Source of the DNA: Paulinella micropora
Taxonomy: Eukaryota > Cercozoa > Imbricatea > Euglyphida > Paulinellidae
Reading direction: 5' to 3'
NCBI GenBank assembly: GCA_019918135.1
Contig: WBZZ01001061.1
Location: 61,001-125,000 of the forward strand
Length of the DNA stretch: 64,000 nt
The notes under the pieces: model-generated
Databases searched by the model: none
What the model was told of the DNA's origin: nothing
What the model saw: only the letters and a program-made list of their open reading frames with translations
Program-made: the position numbers and the translations under genes
In this document: one piece after another, positions 42,725-51,930 of the stretch
How positions within the stretch are numbered: the first letter of the stretch is position 1
How the letters are laid out: each line of letters opens with the position of its first letter

Positions 42725-44175
42725 ACGTGACGGCGCTGGTGCTGGTCAGGTTGACGCTGACTGTATTAAATTCTGCAGACAAGCCGCACGCAGGGCACAC
42801 GAGGTCGCTCATCATTTCCACCGCCTCCCTGCTCATGGAGTCGCCAAAGGCAACCAATTTGCGCACGCGGTAGTGCGCCAGGCGCTTCAGGATCTCGTCC
42901 GCGCTGAGCTCGGGCAAGCCGCCCGAACAGGACCGCGGCTCCCAACGCAGCTCGCGGGGCGTCAGCGCGCCGAATTCGTACAGGACGTCCTTGCCCGGCT
43001 GCTCCGCCGGCCCCGCGGCCGGCCGGCGGTAGAGGCCCGCCAGCAGGGCCTCCGGCGGCACGTCCGAGCAGGGGAGCGGCGGCGACGACACCTGCGGCGG
43101 CACGCTGACGGTTATTAGGCGCAGCCTGCGGGGCACCAGCGCCGTTTGCTCGAGCGCCCCGCCGTGATTGAGGTGCGGCCACACGTTGATGGGGTACGGC
43201 GCGCCCAGCGGCTCCTGGCTCACACCGCCCCAGTGGTACGTGGTGCACCTGCGGCTGCAGCCCTCGCGGGTGTTGGCCAGCGTGTCCGGCCCGCCCCAAT
43301 AGCTCGTGAACCAGGACAAGTCCTACCGGGGCGAGGCGTGGCCGTAGTAATTGACTAGGTGGACGGCGAGCGTGTAGTTGAAGACGCCGCCGCGGCCATC
43401 GAGCCCGAGCCCCGCAAAGCGCGCCGCTAGCCGGTAACCCCGGAGCGTAGCATTGAAGGGCAGCACGACCAGACCGGCAATCTGTTCCGGGTTGTACAGA
43501 GCGGCGAAAAAGTGTGCTTGCTCGGAGGGCCCCCCCGCCGGCCGTGGCGTGGGCCCCCCCCCGCCGGCGCACCACAAGCGGTAGGGTGCCGTCCGCGGCC
43601 AAGGCCAGGCTGCCAGCCTCGTCGGGTCTGGCCTGGCCAACAAGATGCAGTGTGAAATCGTGCGGCGCGGGCACCCCGTGCAGCAGCAAGGGCTCGCAAG
43701 CCATGGTCGGCAAGGGGCACCGGTCGTAAACCCTGTCCAGGACCAGGCGGTGGATCACGACCCCCCCGCTGGGCGCCGGCAGGCGGTCGGCTTGTGTGCC
43801 ACACAGGGTTTGGCCGGGCCAGTCCGGGGCCGCCACGTTGTTTTGGCCGCCCGTTGTGCTCAAGACGAACGTGTAGTTGTCAAAGGAATGGTCGGGCTTG
43901 AAGTTGCCGACATAGCTAGTAGGCGGTTGGGTGTGGTTAGTGGGGACGCGTGGGGACAAGGGCACGACGGCCCTGCGCCTTCGCGTGTGGTTGTAGAAGA
44001 AGGTTTCCAGGTACACCGTGAGTCTTGGCACGTCCGCGCGGCCGCCCGGCCGCGCGCACAGCACGAAGCGAAGATTTCTGCAGCGTTCCAGGTGCAGCTC
44101 GCCGCCGCAGAGCTGCCAGCCTGAGATATCAGCAACTAGTACATGCACCAGGCCAAGGGCCCAGAAGCACTGCAT
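42724..44175 (-). pseudogene. PC-esterase-like secreted glycoprotein, copy 1 (C-terminally truncated)
   Basis: Starts at ATG 44,175 with a signal-peptide-like MQCFWALGLVHVLVADISG. An ectodomain with NHT, NYT and NAT sequons follows, and then the catalytic block KLVAFGDSMSREAVEMMSD (GDSxSR). A register change lies in a G-run near 43,540. An in-frame TAG lies at about 43,322-43,324, as in copy 2. The frame ends abruptly at 42,724, where it joins the protease linker of element 2, so the C-terminal DxxH part is missing. PC-esterase/NXPE-type proteins act on glycans in the secretory pathway; the function here is an inference. Confidence 0.6.
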
Positions 44176-44568
44176 GGTGATTGTGGGGGAGGGGGGTGTG
44201 ATTTTGGCCAGCTGGCAGGGGGGGGGGCCGGCTCCGCCCTCTCTTCCCCCCCCCATTTCCCCGGACACGCCTGCAAAGGTATGAAGGAAAGGGCGGGTGG
44301 GGAGAGGGGGGGGCCGCGGAGCCGGCCCCCCCCCTTCCTGAAGCAGGCGCACTTCACACGCACTTTCTCGCTCCAAGAGAGAAACAAAAAAAGACCGGAA
44401 TTCCTACTCTCGCCCTCCCCTCCTTTGCAGGGGGGCCAAGGCAAAAAACACAAGCACTGCTTACATTTCCTCCCCCGGTCTCCTTTCTCTTCTCCCTCTT
44501 CTGCCCAGGACCTCCCCCCCTGGCAAAAAAGCCGTCGCCGAACTGCTTGTGGGGATTGTTGTTTTGCA
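44176..44568. promoter_or_regulatory. Divergent promoter region with long G/C runs (copy 1)
   Basis: 393 bases between the divergent esterase and zinc-ribbon starts, with several G or C homopolymer runs of 6-9 bases. Copy 2 has the same region at 48,683-49,078, with different run lengths. A shared bidirectional promoter is an inference. Confidence 0.4.
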
Positions 44569-46854
44569 ATGTCCACCCCGGCCAGCCCCAAGAGGCGCAG
44601 ACTGTCAGAGCCGCCGCCGCTGGAAAAGCCCGGGCCGTCCGCGCTTGACCGCGCGTTGGCAGCGCACAAGCTGCCGCTGTCGCTGCCCGGCCACCCCTTC
44701 GCGCCGTCGGTGGTGCACGTGAGCGGCGCGCAGCCCTTGCACTTCAAGTGCCTGATCTGTCTCCAACAGCTAACGTTTAGCGCAGAAGACCTCGTGGCAG
44801 GGCCCAAGGCGCACTGCCCCGGCTGGTCGCTGCTGCGTTGCCAGCTGGGCAGCTGGTCGGACTTCGAGTTCGAGGAAGTCAGGTACAGCCAAGACAATTG
44901 GCAAGTCAGGGGCACGTGCCGCCTGTGCAGCGCCGACTGTGGCTGGCAAACAGTAGACGACTTCCGGGGGTGCACGTACTCTGCGCACTGCGGCGGCGAG
45001 GCAGGCAAGCTGCGCGCCGCGCTGCACGCAGAATGGCAGAAAGCCACTGCACACAGCGGCCAGGGCTTCCCGCCCGCGGTCGAGTGGCGGAGCACGCCGC
45101 CGTTCGAGAACGGGTTGCGGCTGTGGTGCCACGTGTGCAATAGCGACTGGGGCCCGTCGCCGGCGGAACTGTTGCAAGCCAACGGCAGGCACTGCGAGGA
45201 AGAGTGGTCCCTGCAGCGCTGCCGGGGTGCGAAGGGGTGGCCGTACGTCGAGTTTCTGCAAGGGCCGCAGAAGCAGTGGCCCTCGGCGCCGGACCACACG
45301 GTGTCGCTCCGCTGCACCGTGTGCGGTGTGCGGCAAAAAGAGTACGTGGGGTCCTTCCGGGGCTGCCCCCTGTGCGGCGGCGTGTGGGCGCAGGCGCAAC
45401 GTTGCCTGGAGGCGGCGCTGGGCTCAGCGTTGCCGCCCGCGCGCGCGCTGGCGCCCGACGAGTACGCCGTGAAATGCGGCCCGCTCTGGGTGCGCAGCCA
45501 CCCAAGTGCACCCGAGCCGCCGCCGCTGGCGGCGACGCCGGCGGCACCGCAGAGCCGCGACACCGCTCTGACGCTGTTGTGCACGTGCCAGTACGAATGG
45601 AAGACGACCGTGGGCGAAGTGCTGGCGCTGCTGCACAGCGGCCAGGCGCACTGCCACCAGGACGCGAAACTGTCACCTAGGCGCTGGGCAACAGCGGACG
45701 CCACGCGCGTCGTAGAAGTGACGAACGTGCCGGGGGGCGCCTGGCTCAAGCTGCGGTGCCCGGCGGGGCACACGCAGGACGAGTTCTACGGTACGCCCGA
45801 GATTCGCGGCTGGCACGGCGGCGGCTGGCAGTATTGGACGTGCTGCCAGTGCCGGCTGGCGCGCGTGTTCGGCGGGGTCGACGCGGTGTTTCTGTACCAG
45901 CAACGGCCCGCGTGGAGGAGCGCCGAGGCGTGGGCCGGCCTGGCGGGCAAGCGGCTGGAGCTGGAGTGCGACCTGCCCTGCTACGCCAGCCGTCCGCCAG
46001 CTGGCGCGGCCGCTTGCCTGAACTCGCTGTTGCAGGCCGCGAACGAGGTGGTGGCGTGCGGCGGCCGCCGCGACGTGCTGGACAAGCTGCAGGGCCTGAT
46101 CGGGAAAGTGCGCATGCTGTCTGTCCCGGCCGACGCACGCGACGTGGAGCGCGCCAAACAACTTATGAGGCTGCTGCAGCTCGTGCGCGAGAACAAGGGC
46201 ACGACGATCCGCTTCGGCAAGTACCGCGGGCTCGGCTGGCTCGCCTTGCTGCGCGACCCGACAGTGGGCTGGGCCGAACGGGCACGGAAGCTGCCGCCGT
46301 GTTTTGGCGAAGCGCGCGGTCTCGCCGACTCGCTGGGCTGCGCGCTGCCGCCCTTGTCGCCGCTGACGCACGGCATTCGCGGCGACGACACGCGCTACAA
46401 GGCCAGGGACAAGCTGTGCCGCTGGTTGCGCGAAAGAACCAAGGGCGGCCGGCTGTCGTGGGGCCCGCTGCAGGCGTCGCACGAGTTTACGAACCAGCAC
46501 CGGGGCGTGCTCGGCAGCTACCCCGCGGACGGCGCCTTGTGGCTGCCGTTGATCAAGCCCGCAGTGCTGGCGCCCTGGCGGCTCTCGGACTTTGATAACT
46601 TGGACGAGAGCCTGGGCCACGCGGCGCCCGGCGGCATGCTTGACATCGTGGTGCTCGGGGCCCAGGGGCCATTGTTGGGCATTGTCTTGCGTTCAAAGTA
46701 CAGGCCGGCGCAGCCACAGACAGTAGTGCGCGATTTCCCCGCGGGCTTCCAGCTGTTCGAGGTCGATGTGGGCTGGATGTGCCAGCAGGGCCGCGCGCCT
46801 CCAGCACAGCTGCAGCTCTTGCAGCGCAGTCCGCCAGTGCAGGCCCAGAGCTAG
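44569..46854 (+). CDS. 761-aa multi-zinc-ribbon protein with FGKYRG domain, intact
   Basis: I choose ATG 44,569 (MSTPASPKRRRLSEPPP, an NLS-like start, no long leader); the frame is open 142 codons further upstream. Residues ~60-430 hold three tandem pairs of Cys modules. Type A runs CxxC...HC...W..(Q/R)C (CLIC, CHVC, LLCTC), and type B runs CxxC...F.GC..C (CRLC, CTVC, CPAGH). Residues ~545-580 contain TIRFGKYRGLGWLALLRDP, related to the FGKYKGKK proteins of the Polinton-like elements. The C-terminal ~150 residues include GMLDIVVLGAQGPLLGIVLRSK, faintly nuclease-like but without a clear acidic-x-Lys motif. The zinc ribbons recall giant-virus ribbon proteins. Function unknown; nuclear DNA binding is inferred. 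Confidence 0.55.
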   Translation: MSTPASPKRRRLSEPPPLEKPGPSALDRALAAHKLPLSLPGHPFAPSVVHVSGAQPLHFKCLICLQQLTFSAEDLVAGPKAHCPGWSLLRCQLGSWSDFEFEEVRYSQDNWQVRGTCRLCSADCGWQTVDDFRGCTYSAHCGGEAGKLRAALHAEWQKATAHSGQGFPPAVEWRSTPPFENGLRLWCHVCNSDWGPSPAELLQANGRHCEEEWSLQRCRGAKGWPYVEFLQGPQKQWPSAPDHTVSLRCTVCGVRQKEYVGSFRGCPLCGGVWAQAQRCLEAALGSALPPARALAPDEYAVKCGPLWVRSHPSAPEPPPLAATPAAPQSRDTALTLLCTCQYEWKTTVGEVLALLHSGQAHCHQDAKLSPRRWATADATRVVEVTNVPGGAWLKLRCPAGHTQDEFYGTPEIRGWHGGGWQYWTCCQCRLARVFGGVDAVFLYQQRPAWRSAEAWAGLAGKRLELECDLPCYASRPPAGAAACLNSLLQAANEVVACGGRRDVLDKLQGLIGKVRMLSVPADARDVERAKQLMRLLQLVRENKGTTIRFGKYRGLGWLALLRDPTVGWAERARKLPPCFGEARGLADSLGCALPPLSPLTHGIRGDDTRYKARDKLCRWLRERTKGGRLSWGPLQASHEFTNQHRGVLGSYPADGALWLPLIKPAVLAPWRLSDFDNLDESLGHAAPGGMLDIVVLGAQGPLLGIVLRSKYRPAQPQTVVRDFPAGFQLFEVDVGWMCQQGRAPPAQLQLLQRSPPVQAQS

Positions 46855-46925
46855 AAAAGGCACCGTTTTTCTTAAATGTTGGTTAAGATTTTTTAATTTC
46901 TTGTAAAAACAAAAAATCCGGATCC
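46855..46925 (+). other. End of GC-rich copy 1
   Basis: Composition drops to A/T-rich immediately after the stop; a TTTTTAATTTCTTG stretch leads into the repeats that begin near 46,920. No gene seen. Confidence 0.4.
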
Positions 46926-47245
46926 CGGTGAATTTCGCACCAAGCGCGCCAAAAGTACCGGCTACATTTGTGGCACCGCCGACCCAATTTCTTGGTGTTC
47001 GCCAGCGCGGTGCCGAGATTTTACGGACACTCGTATTTTGCCGCAAATTGCGGCACGCAAATAATTTTTTTTTCGCAAAGGACATTTCGGCAATCACTGT
47101 GTAGCGACAGAAAATTTTTAGGGAAAAAAAGGCGGGCGGGGAATTTTTTTGCACCTTTAATTTTTTCCCCGCCCGACAATCTCTCCCGAAAAATTTTCTC
47201 TGGCTACCTTTCAATTGCCGAAATGTCCTTTGCAAAATTTTTTTT
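46920..47245 (+). repeat. Repeat unit A: leader segment plus MITE-like element
   Basis: Leader CGGTGAATTTCGCACC...ACGGACACTCGTATTTTGCCGCAAATTGCGGCA (with hairpin GCCGCAA-A-TTGCGGC) is followed by a ~155-bp element at 47,075-47,236 with terminal inverted repeats GCAAAGGACATTTCGGCAAT / its complement. The whole unit recurs next to it at 47,250-47,515. Confidence 0.65.
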
Positions 47246-47249
47246 TTCA

Positions 47250-47515
47250 CTAGTTTCGGTTTTCCGGTGAATTTCGCGCCAAAGGTGAAAGATTCCGGGA
47301 GATACGGACACTCGTATTTTGCCGCAAATTGCGGCACACCACAAAAAAAATTTTTCGCGAAGGACATTTCGGCAATCACTGTGTAGCGACAGAAAATTTT
47401 TAGGGAAAAAAAGGCGGGCGGGGAATTTTTTTGCACCTTTAATTTTTTCCCCGCCCGACAATCTCTCCCGAAAAATTTTCTCTGGCTACCTTTCAATTGC
47501 CGAAATGTCCTTTGC
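47250..47515 (+). repeat. Repeat unit B: leader segment plus MITE-like element
   Basis: Same composition as unit A, with a shorter leader (CACTAGTTTCGGTTTTCCGGTG). The inverted-repeat element lies at about 47,361-47,512, and its right terminal repeat contains the ATG of the following TM-protein fragment. An inverted copy of this unit is at 53,485-53,757. Confidence 0.65.
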
Positions 47516-47662
47516 CCGTACAACACGCAGAGTCATAGAAGTAGATGGAGGCGAACTCACACCAGAGTTGAAGAACCGTGTGATTGATGTCCAAATTAAA
47601 CAGGAAGAAAAGAAATTAGACCACGAATACGAAGACAACTGGGACTGTTGTATGTCTAAGCG
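47505..47662 (+). pseudogene. TM-protein gene fragment with MITE-derived start
   Basis: ATG 47,505 lies in the MITE terminal repeat (CGAAATGTCCTTTGC). The frame MSFARTTRRVIEVDGGEL continues through the acidic segment to CCMSKR and is then cut at about 47,662 by GC-rich copy 2. It equals residues 1-53 of the complete gene at 53,156-53,497, which has the same MITE-derived start. Confidence 0.65.
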
Positions 47663-48682
47663 CACGTGCACCAACAGCGTCAGAGCGGTGTCGCGGCTCT
47701 GCGGTGCCGCCGGCGTCGCCGCCAGCGGCGGCGGCTCGGGTGCACTTGGGTGGCTGCGCACCCAGAGCGGGCCGCATTTCACGGCGTACTCGTCGGGCGC
47801 CAGCGCGCGCGCGGGCGGCAACGCTGAGCCCAGCGCCGCCTCCAGGCAACGTTGCGCCTGCGCCCACACGCCGCCGCACAGGGGGCAGCCCCGGAAGGAC
47901 CCCACGTACTCTTTTTGCCGCACACCGCACACGGTGCAGCGGAGCGACACCGTGTGGTCCGGCGCCGAGGGCCACTGCTTCTGCGGCCCTTGCAGAAACT
48001 CGACGTACGGCCACCCCTTCGCACCCCGGCAGCGCTGCAGGGACCACTCTTCCTCGCAGTGCCTGCCGTTGGCTTGCAACAGTTCCGCCGGCGACGGGCC
48101 CCAGTCGCTATTGCACACGTGGCACCACAGCCGCAACCCGTTCTCGAACGGCGGCGTGCTCCGCCACTCGACCGCGGGCGGGAAGCCCTGGCCGCTGTGT
48201 GCAGTGGCTTTCTGCCATTCTGCGTGCAGCGCGGCGCGCAGCTTGCCTGCCTCGCCGCCGCAGTGCGCAGAGTACGTGCACCCCCGGAAGTCGTCTACTG
48301 TTTGCCAGCCACAGTCGGCGCTGCACAGGCGGCACGTGCCCCTGACTTGCCAATTGTCTTGGCTGTACCTGACTTCCTCGAACTCGAAGTCCGACCAGCT
48401 GCCCAGCTGGCAACGCAGCAGCGACCAGCCGGGGCAGTGCGCCTTGGGCCCTGCCACGAGGTCTTCTGCGCTAAACGTTAGCTGTTGGAGACAGATCAGG
48501 CACTTGAAGTGCAAGGGCTGCGCGCCGCTCACGTGCACCACCGACGGCGCGAAGGGGTGGCCGGGCAGCGACAGCGGCAGCTTGTGCGCTGCCAACGCGC
48601 GGTCAAGCGCGGACGGCCCGGGCTTTTCCAGCGGCGGCGGCTCTGACAGTCTGCGCCTCTTGGGGCTGGCCGGGGTGGACAT
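47662..48682 (-). pseudogene. Zinc-ribbon protein, copy 2 (C-terminally truncated)
   Basis: Start ATG 48,682. Residues 1-~338 match copy 1, covering type A/B pairs one and two, then the frame runs into the viral TM-gene sequence at 47,662 (junction at shared GC bases next to GCACGTGCA). The third module pair, the FGKYRG domain and the C-terminus are lost. Confidence 0.65.
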
Positions 48683-49078
48683 TGCAAAACAACAACCCCC
48701 ACAAGCAGTTCGGCGACGGCTTTTTTGCCAGGGGGGGAGGTCCTGGGCAGAAGAGGGAGAAGAGAAAGGAGACCGGGGGAGGAAATGTAAGCAGTGCTTG
48801 TGTTTTTTGCCTTGGCCCCCCTGCAAAGGAGGGGAGGGCGAGAGTAGGAATTCCGGTCTTTTTTTGTTTCTCTCTTGGAGCGAGAAAGTGCGTGTGAAGT
48901 GCGCCTGCTTCAGGAAGGGGGGGGCCCGGCTCCGCGGCCCCCCCCCCTCTCCCCACCCGCCCTTTCCTTCATACCTTTGCAGGCGTGTCCGGGGAAATGG
49001 GGGGGGGGGGAGAGAGGGCGGAGCCGGCCCCCCCCCTGCCAGCTGGCCAAAATCACACCCCCCTCCCCCACAATCACC
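48683..49078. promoter_or_regulatory. Divergent promoter region with long G/C runs (copy 2)
   Basis: Inverted equivalent of 44,176-44,568. Homopolymer runs differ in length from copy 1 (for example the G-run around 49,000). Confidence 0.4.
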
Positions 49079-51101
49079 ATGCAGTGCTTCTGGGCCCTTG
49101 GCCTGGTGCATGTACTAGTTGCTGATATCTCAGGCTGGCAGCTCTGCGGCGGCGAGCTGCACCTGGAACGCTGCAGAAATCTTCGCTTCGTGCTGTGCGC
49201 GCGGCCGGGCGGCCGCGCGGACGTGCCAAGACTCACGGTGTACCTGGAAACCTTCTTCTACAACCACACGCGAAGGCGCAGGGCCGTCGTGCCCTTGTCC
49301 CCACGCGTCCCCACTAACCACACCCAACCGCCTACTAGCTATGTCGGCAACTTCAAGCCCAACCATTCCTTTGACAACTACACGTTCGTCTTGAGCACAA
49401 CGGGCGGCCAAAACAACGTGGCGGCCCCGGACTGGCCCGGCCAAACCCTGTGTGGCACACAAGCCGACCGCCTGCCGGCGCCCAGCGGGGGGGTCGTGAT
49501 CCACCGCCTGGTCCTGGACAGGGTTTACGACCGGTGCCCCTTGCCGACCATGGCTTGCGAGCCCTTGCTGCTGCACGGGGTGCCCGCGCCGCACGATTTC
49601 ACACTGCATCTTGTTGGCCAGGCCAGACCCGACGAGGCTGGCAGCCTGGCCTTGGCCGCGGACGGCACCCTACCGCTTTTGGTGCGCCGGCGGGGGGGGG
49701 GGCCCACGCCACGGCCGGCGGGGGGGGCCCTCCGAGCAAGCCCACTTTTTCGCCGCTCTGTACAACCCGGAACAGATTGCCGGTCTGGTCGTGCTGCCCT
49801 TCAATGCTACGCTCCGGGGTTACCGGCTAGCGGCGCGCTTTGCGGGGCTCGGGCTCGATGGCCGCGGCGGCGTCTTCAACTACACGCTCGCCGTCCACCT
49901 AGTCAATTACTACGGCCACGCCTCGCCCCGGTAGGACTCGTCCTGGTTCACGAGCTATTGGGGCGGGCCGGACACGCTGGCCAACACCCGCGAGGGCTGC
50001 AGCCGCAGGTGCACCACGTACCACTGGGGCGGTGTGAGCCAGGAGCCGCTGGGCGCGCCGTACCCCATCAACGTGTGGCCGCACCTCAATCACGGCGGGG
50101 CGCTCGAGCAAACGGCGCTGGTGCCCCGCAGGCTGCGCCTAATAACAGTCAGCGTGCCGCCGCAGGTGTCGTCGCCGCCGCTCCCCTGCTCGGACGTGCC
50201 GCCGGAGGCCCTGCTGGCGGGCCTCTACCGCCGGCCGGCCGCGGGGCCGGCGGAGCAGCCGGGCAAGGACGTCCTGTACGAATTCGGCGCGCTGACGCCC
50301 CGCGAGCTGCGTTGGGAGCCGCGGTCCTGTTCGGGCGGCTTGCCCGAGCTCAGCGCGGACGAGATCCTGAAGCGCCTGGCGCACTACCGCGTGCGCAAAT
50401 TGGTTGCCTTTGGCGACTCCATGAGCAGGGAGGCGGTGGAAATGATGAGCGACCTCGTGTGCCCTGCGTGCGGCTTGTCTGCAGAATTTAATACAGTCAG
50501 CGTCAACCTGACCAGCACCAGCGCCGTCACGTTCGGGTTCGAGCCGCTGCACTACGGCCTGGACAACAACGAAGTTTACCTAGGACAACCGCAGCTGTAC
50601 AGCCGCGCCTTGCTGCGGGGCCTGGGCTTTTCCGAGAGCACCGATCCCGTCGTCATAGCCCAGGAACTAGCAGCGGCGCCCGACATTTCTCTCTTGTGTC
50701 CATCCATGGGGTACGTGCCGCACACGGTCACGCCCGAGTTCTGGGCGCAGGTCGGCGACGCGCTGGCAGTGCACCTGGCCAACCGCTTCCTGTACCACGC
50801 GTCCCCTCACAAAGCTCTGTACCTGTACATCGAGCCCGTGCCCTGGTCTCGGCTGGACTTCAACACCCCGCAGCGCACCCGCCAACTCTGGCAGGTCCTG
50901 ACGGCTCGCCTCAACTCGGCCCTTACCGGCACTCCCGTCATTGACGTCTCCCCCTTTTCGGAATCCGTGCCCGGGGCTTGCAGTGACGGTTTGCACTACT
51001 ACTCGCACTTCAGACGCTGGAATCCACAAGCTTGGGCCTCGGTTCAGTACATTTTTCAATACATCTTTTACTCGCTCGAAAATAAAGCAAACACTACCTG
51101 A
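49079..51101 (+). pseudogene. PC-esterase-like secreted glycoprotein, copy 2 (complete length, one shift and one TAG)
   Basis: ATG 49,079 opens a signal-peptide-like start and a glycosylated ectodomain (NHT, NYT, NAT sequons). The reading register changes in a G-run at about 49,690-49,730. TAG occurs at 49,932-49,934, after which the same frame runs to TGA 51,099-51,101. The catalytic domain has WEPRSCSGG, KLVAFGDSMSRE (nucleophile Ser) and the C-terminal GACSDGLHYYSH (Asp-x-x-His), as in PC-esterase/NXPE and CAS1-type acyl-transferases/esterases. The shift and TAG are present in both copies, so they predate the duplication, unless one reflects an intron or read-through. An AATAAA lies at 51,081-51,086. 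Proposed glycan O-acyl modification; unproven. Confidence 0.6.
51081..51086 (+). promoter_or_regulatory. Polyadenylation signal AATAAA
   Basis: AATAAA overlaps the last codons of the esterase gene, 15 bases before its stop, in an A-rich end. Compatible with compact viral gene ends. Confidence 0.4.
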
Positions 51102-51365
51102 AAAAGCTTAACCATATGCACTCGGGGGGAGGAAAAAAAACACGGGGACTGGGCTGGGGGGGGGGGGCGGAAGGGGAACCGTTGCGCCGTGCCGACATTT
51201 TGTTTTTGGGCTCCTTTCTTTCGCAAGGAGAGGAAGAGGGAGGGGGGGGGGCCCGTAATTAAGGCCCCGCTCTTTTCTGCTGACTTTTTTTGTGTGTTTT
51301 TGCAAGCAAAAGTCAAAAAACTTGTACCTACCTTTTTTTTCCCATCTTCCCGCGCTGGAAAGCAC
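51102..51365 (+). promoter_or_regulatory. Intergenic leader of the Sel1 gene
   Basis: 264 bases with G-runs (around 51,150 and 51,242) and a T-rich tract before the Sel1 ATG. The frame is open upstream, but the first codons lack domain similarity. Promoter assignment is inferred. Confidence 0.3.
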
Positions 51366-51866
51366 ATGACCCGAGCCCCGCTCTACCAGAGGATTGCCCG
51401 CCGGTGCCAGCGAGAGGCCGCGCAAGGTGACGTCCGGGCCCAGTCCTACCTTGGGCTCTTGTACTACGATGGCAAGGGCGTGGCCCAAGACTTTGCCCTG
51501 GCAGTGCAGTGGTATACCTTGGCAGCTACACAGGACTACGCGCGTGGCCAATACCTGCTCGCTGGCTGTTACCTAAACGGTAAGGGAGTGGCGGCGGACA
51601 CTGCCAAAGCCCTGGAGTGGTACAAGGCTGCGGCCGCGCAGAACCACACCGGCGCCCTGCGGATGCTGGGCATTTTTTACTGTTGTGGCCGCGTCGTGGC
51701 CGAAGACCGCGCCACGGCCAGGGAGTGGTTTAAGCGAGCAGCCGCGCAGGGCGACGCCAGGTCCCTGCGGTGGCTCGCCGGGAAGAGCATGAAGCCCAGC
51801 ACGCCAACCCCCGCGTCGTCAGGCTCTGTCAAAACACTTGTCACGCTCCCGGGGCCATCATGCTAG
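51366..51866 (+). CDS. Sel1-repeat (SLR) protein, intact
   Basis: 166 aa from ATG 51,366 (MTRAPLYQRI). Three to four Sel1-type helix pairs are visible: A..GD..AQ..LG..Y..GKGV.QD...A..WY..AA, then the same pattern with GKGVAADTAKALEWYKAAAAQ and CGRVVAEDRATAREWFKRAAAQGDA. Such solenoids mediate protein-protein interaction (adaptor roles) and are common in giant viruses and intracellular bacteria. It is tail to tail with the MYND gene (64 bases apart). No signal peptide. Only in copy 2; the equivalent part of copy 1 is missing. Exact role unknown. Confidence 0.75.
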   Translation: MTRAPLYQRIARRCQREAAQGDVRAQSYLGLLYYDGKGVAQDFALAVQWYTLAATQDYARGQYLLAGCYLNGKGVAADTAKALEWYKAAAAQNHTGALRMLGIFYCCGRVVAEDRATAREWFKRAAAQGDARSLRWLAGKSMKPSTPTPASSGSVKTLVTLPGPSC

Positions 51867-51930
51867 AACGTGTATTTTTATTAAAAAAAGACTTTTTTAA
51901 AAATCCAAAACTTCCGAGCCAGGCGCACGG

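Noticed and set aside
44136-45773. 545-aa minus-strand frame and similar long antisense frames in the GC-rich block (also 47,319-49,118 plus, 45,673-46,620 minus)
   Set aside because: High GC suppresses stop codons, producing long shadow frames. Cys spacing and domain motifs lie in the zinc-ribbon frame, and the shadows have none.
46553-46750. PD-(D/E)xK nuclease active site in the zinc-ribbon protein C-terminus
   Set aside because: LDIVV...GIVLRSK resembles the topology, but the acidic-x-Lys motif is not present, so I do not claim it.
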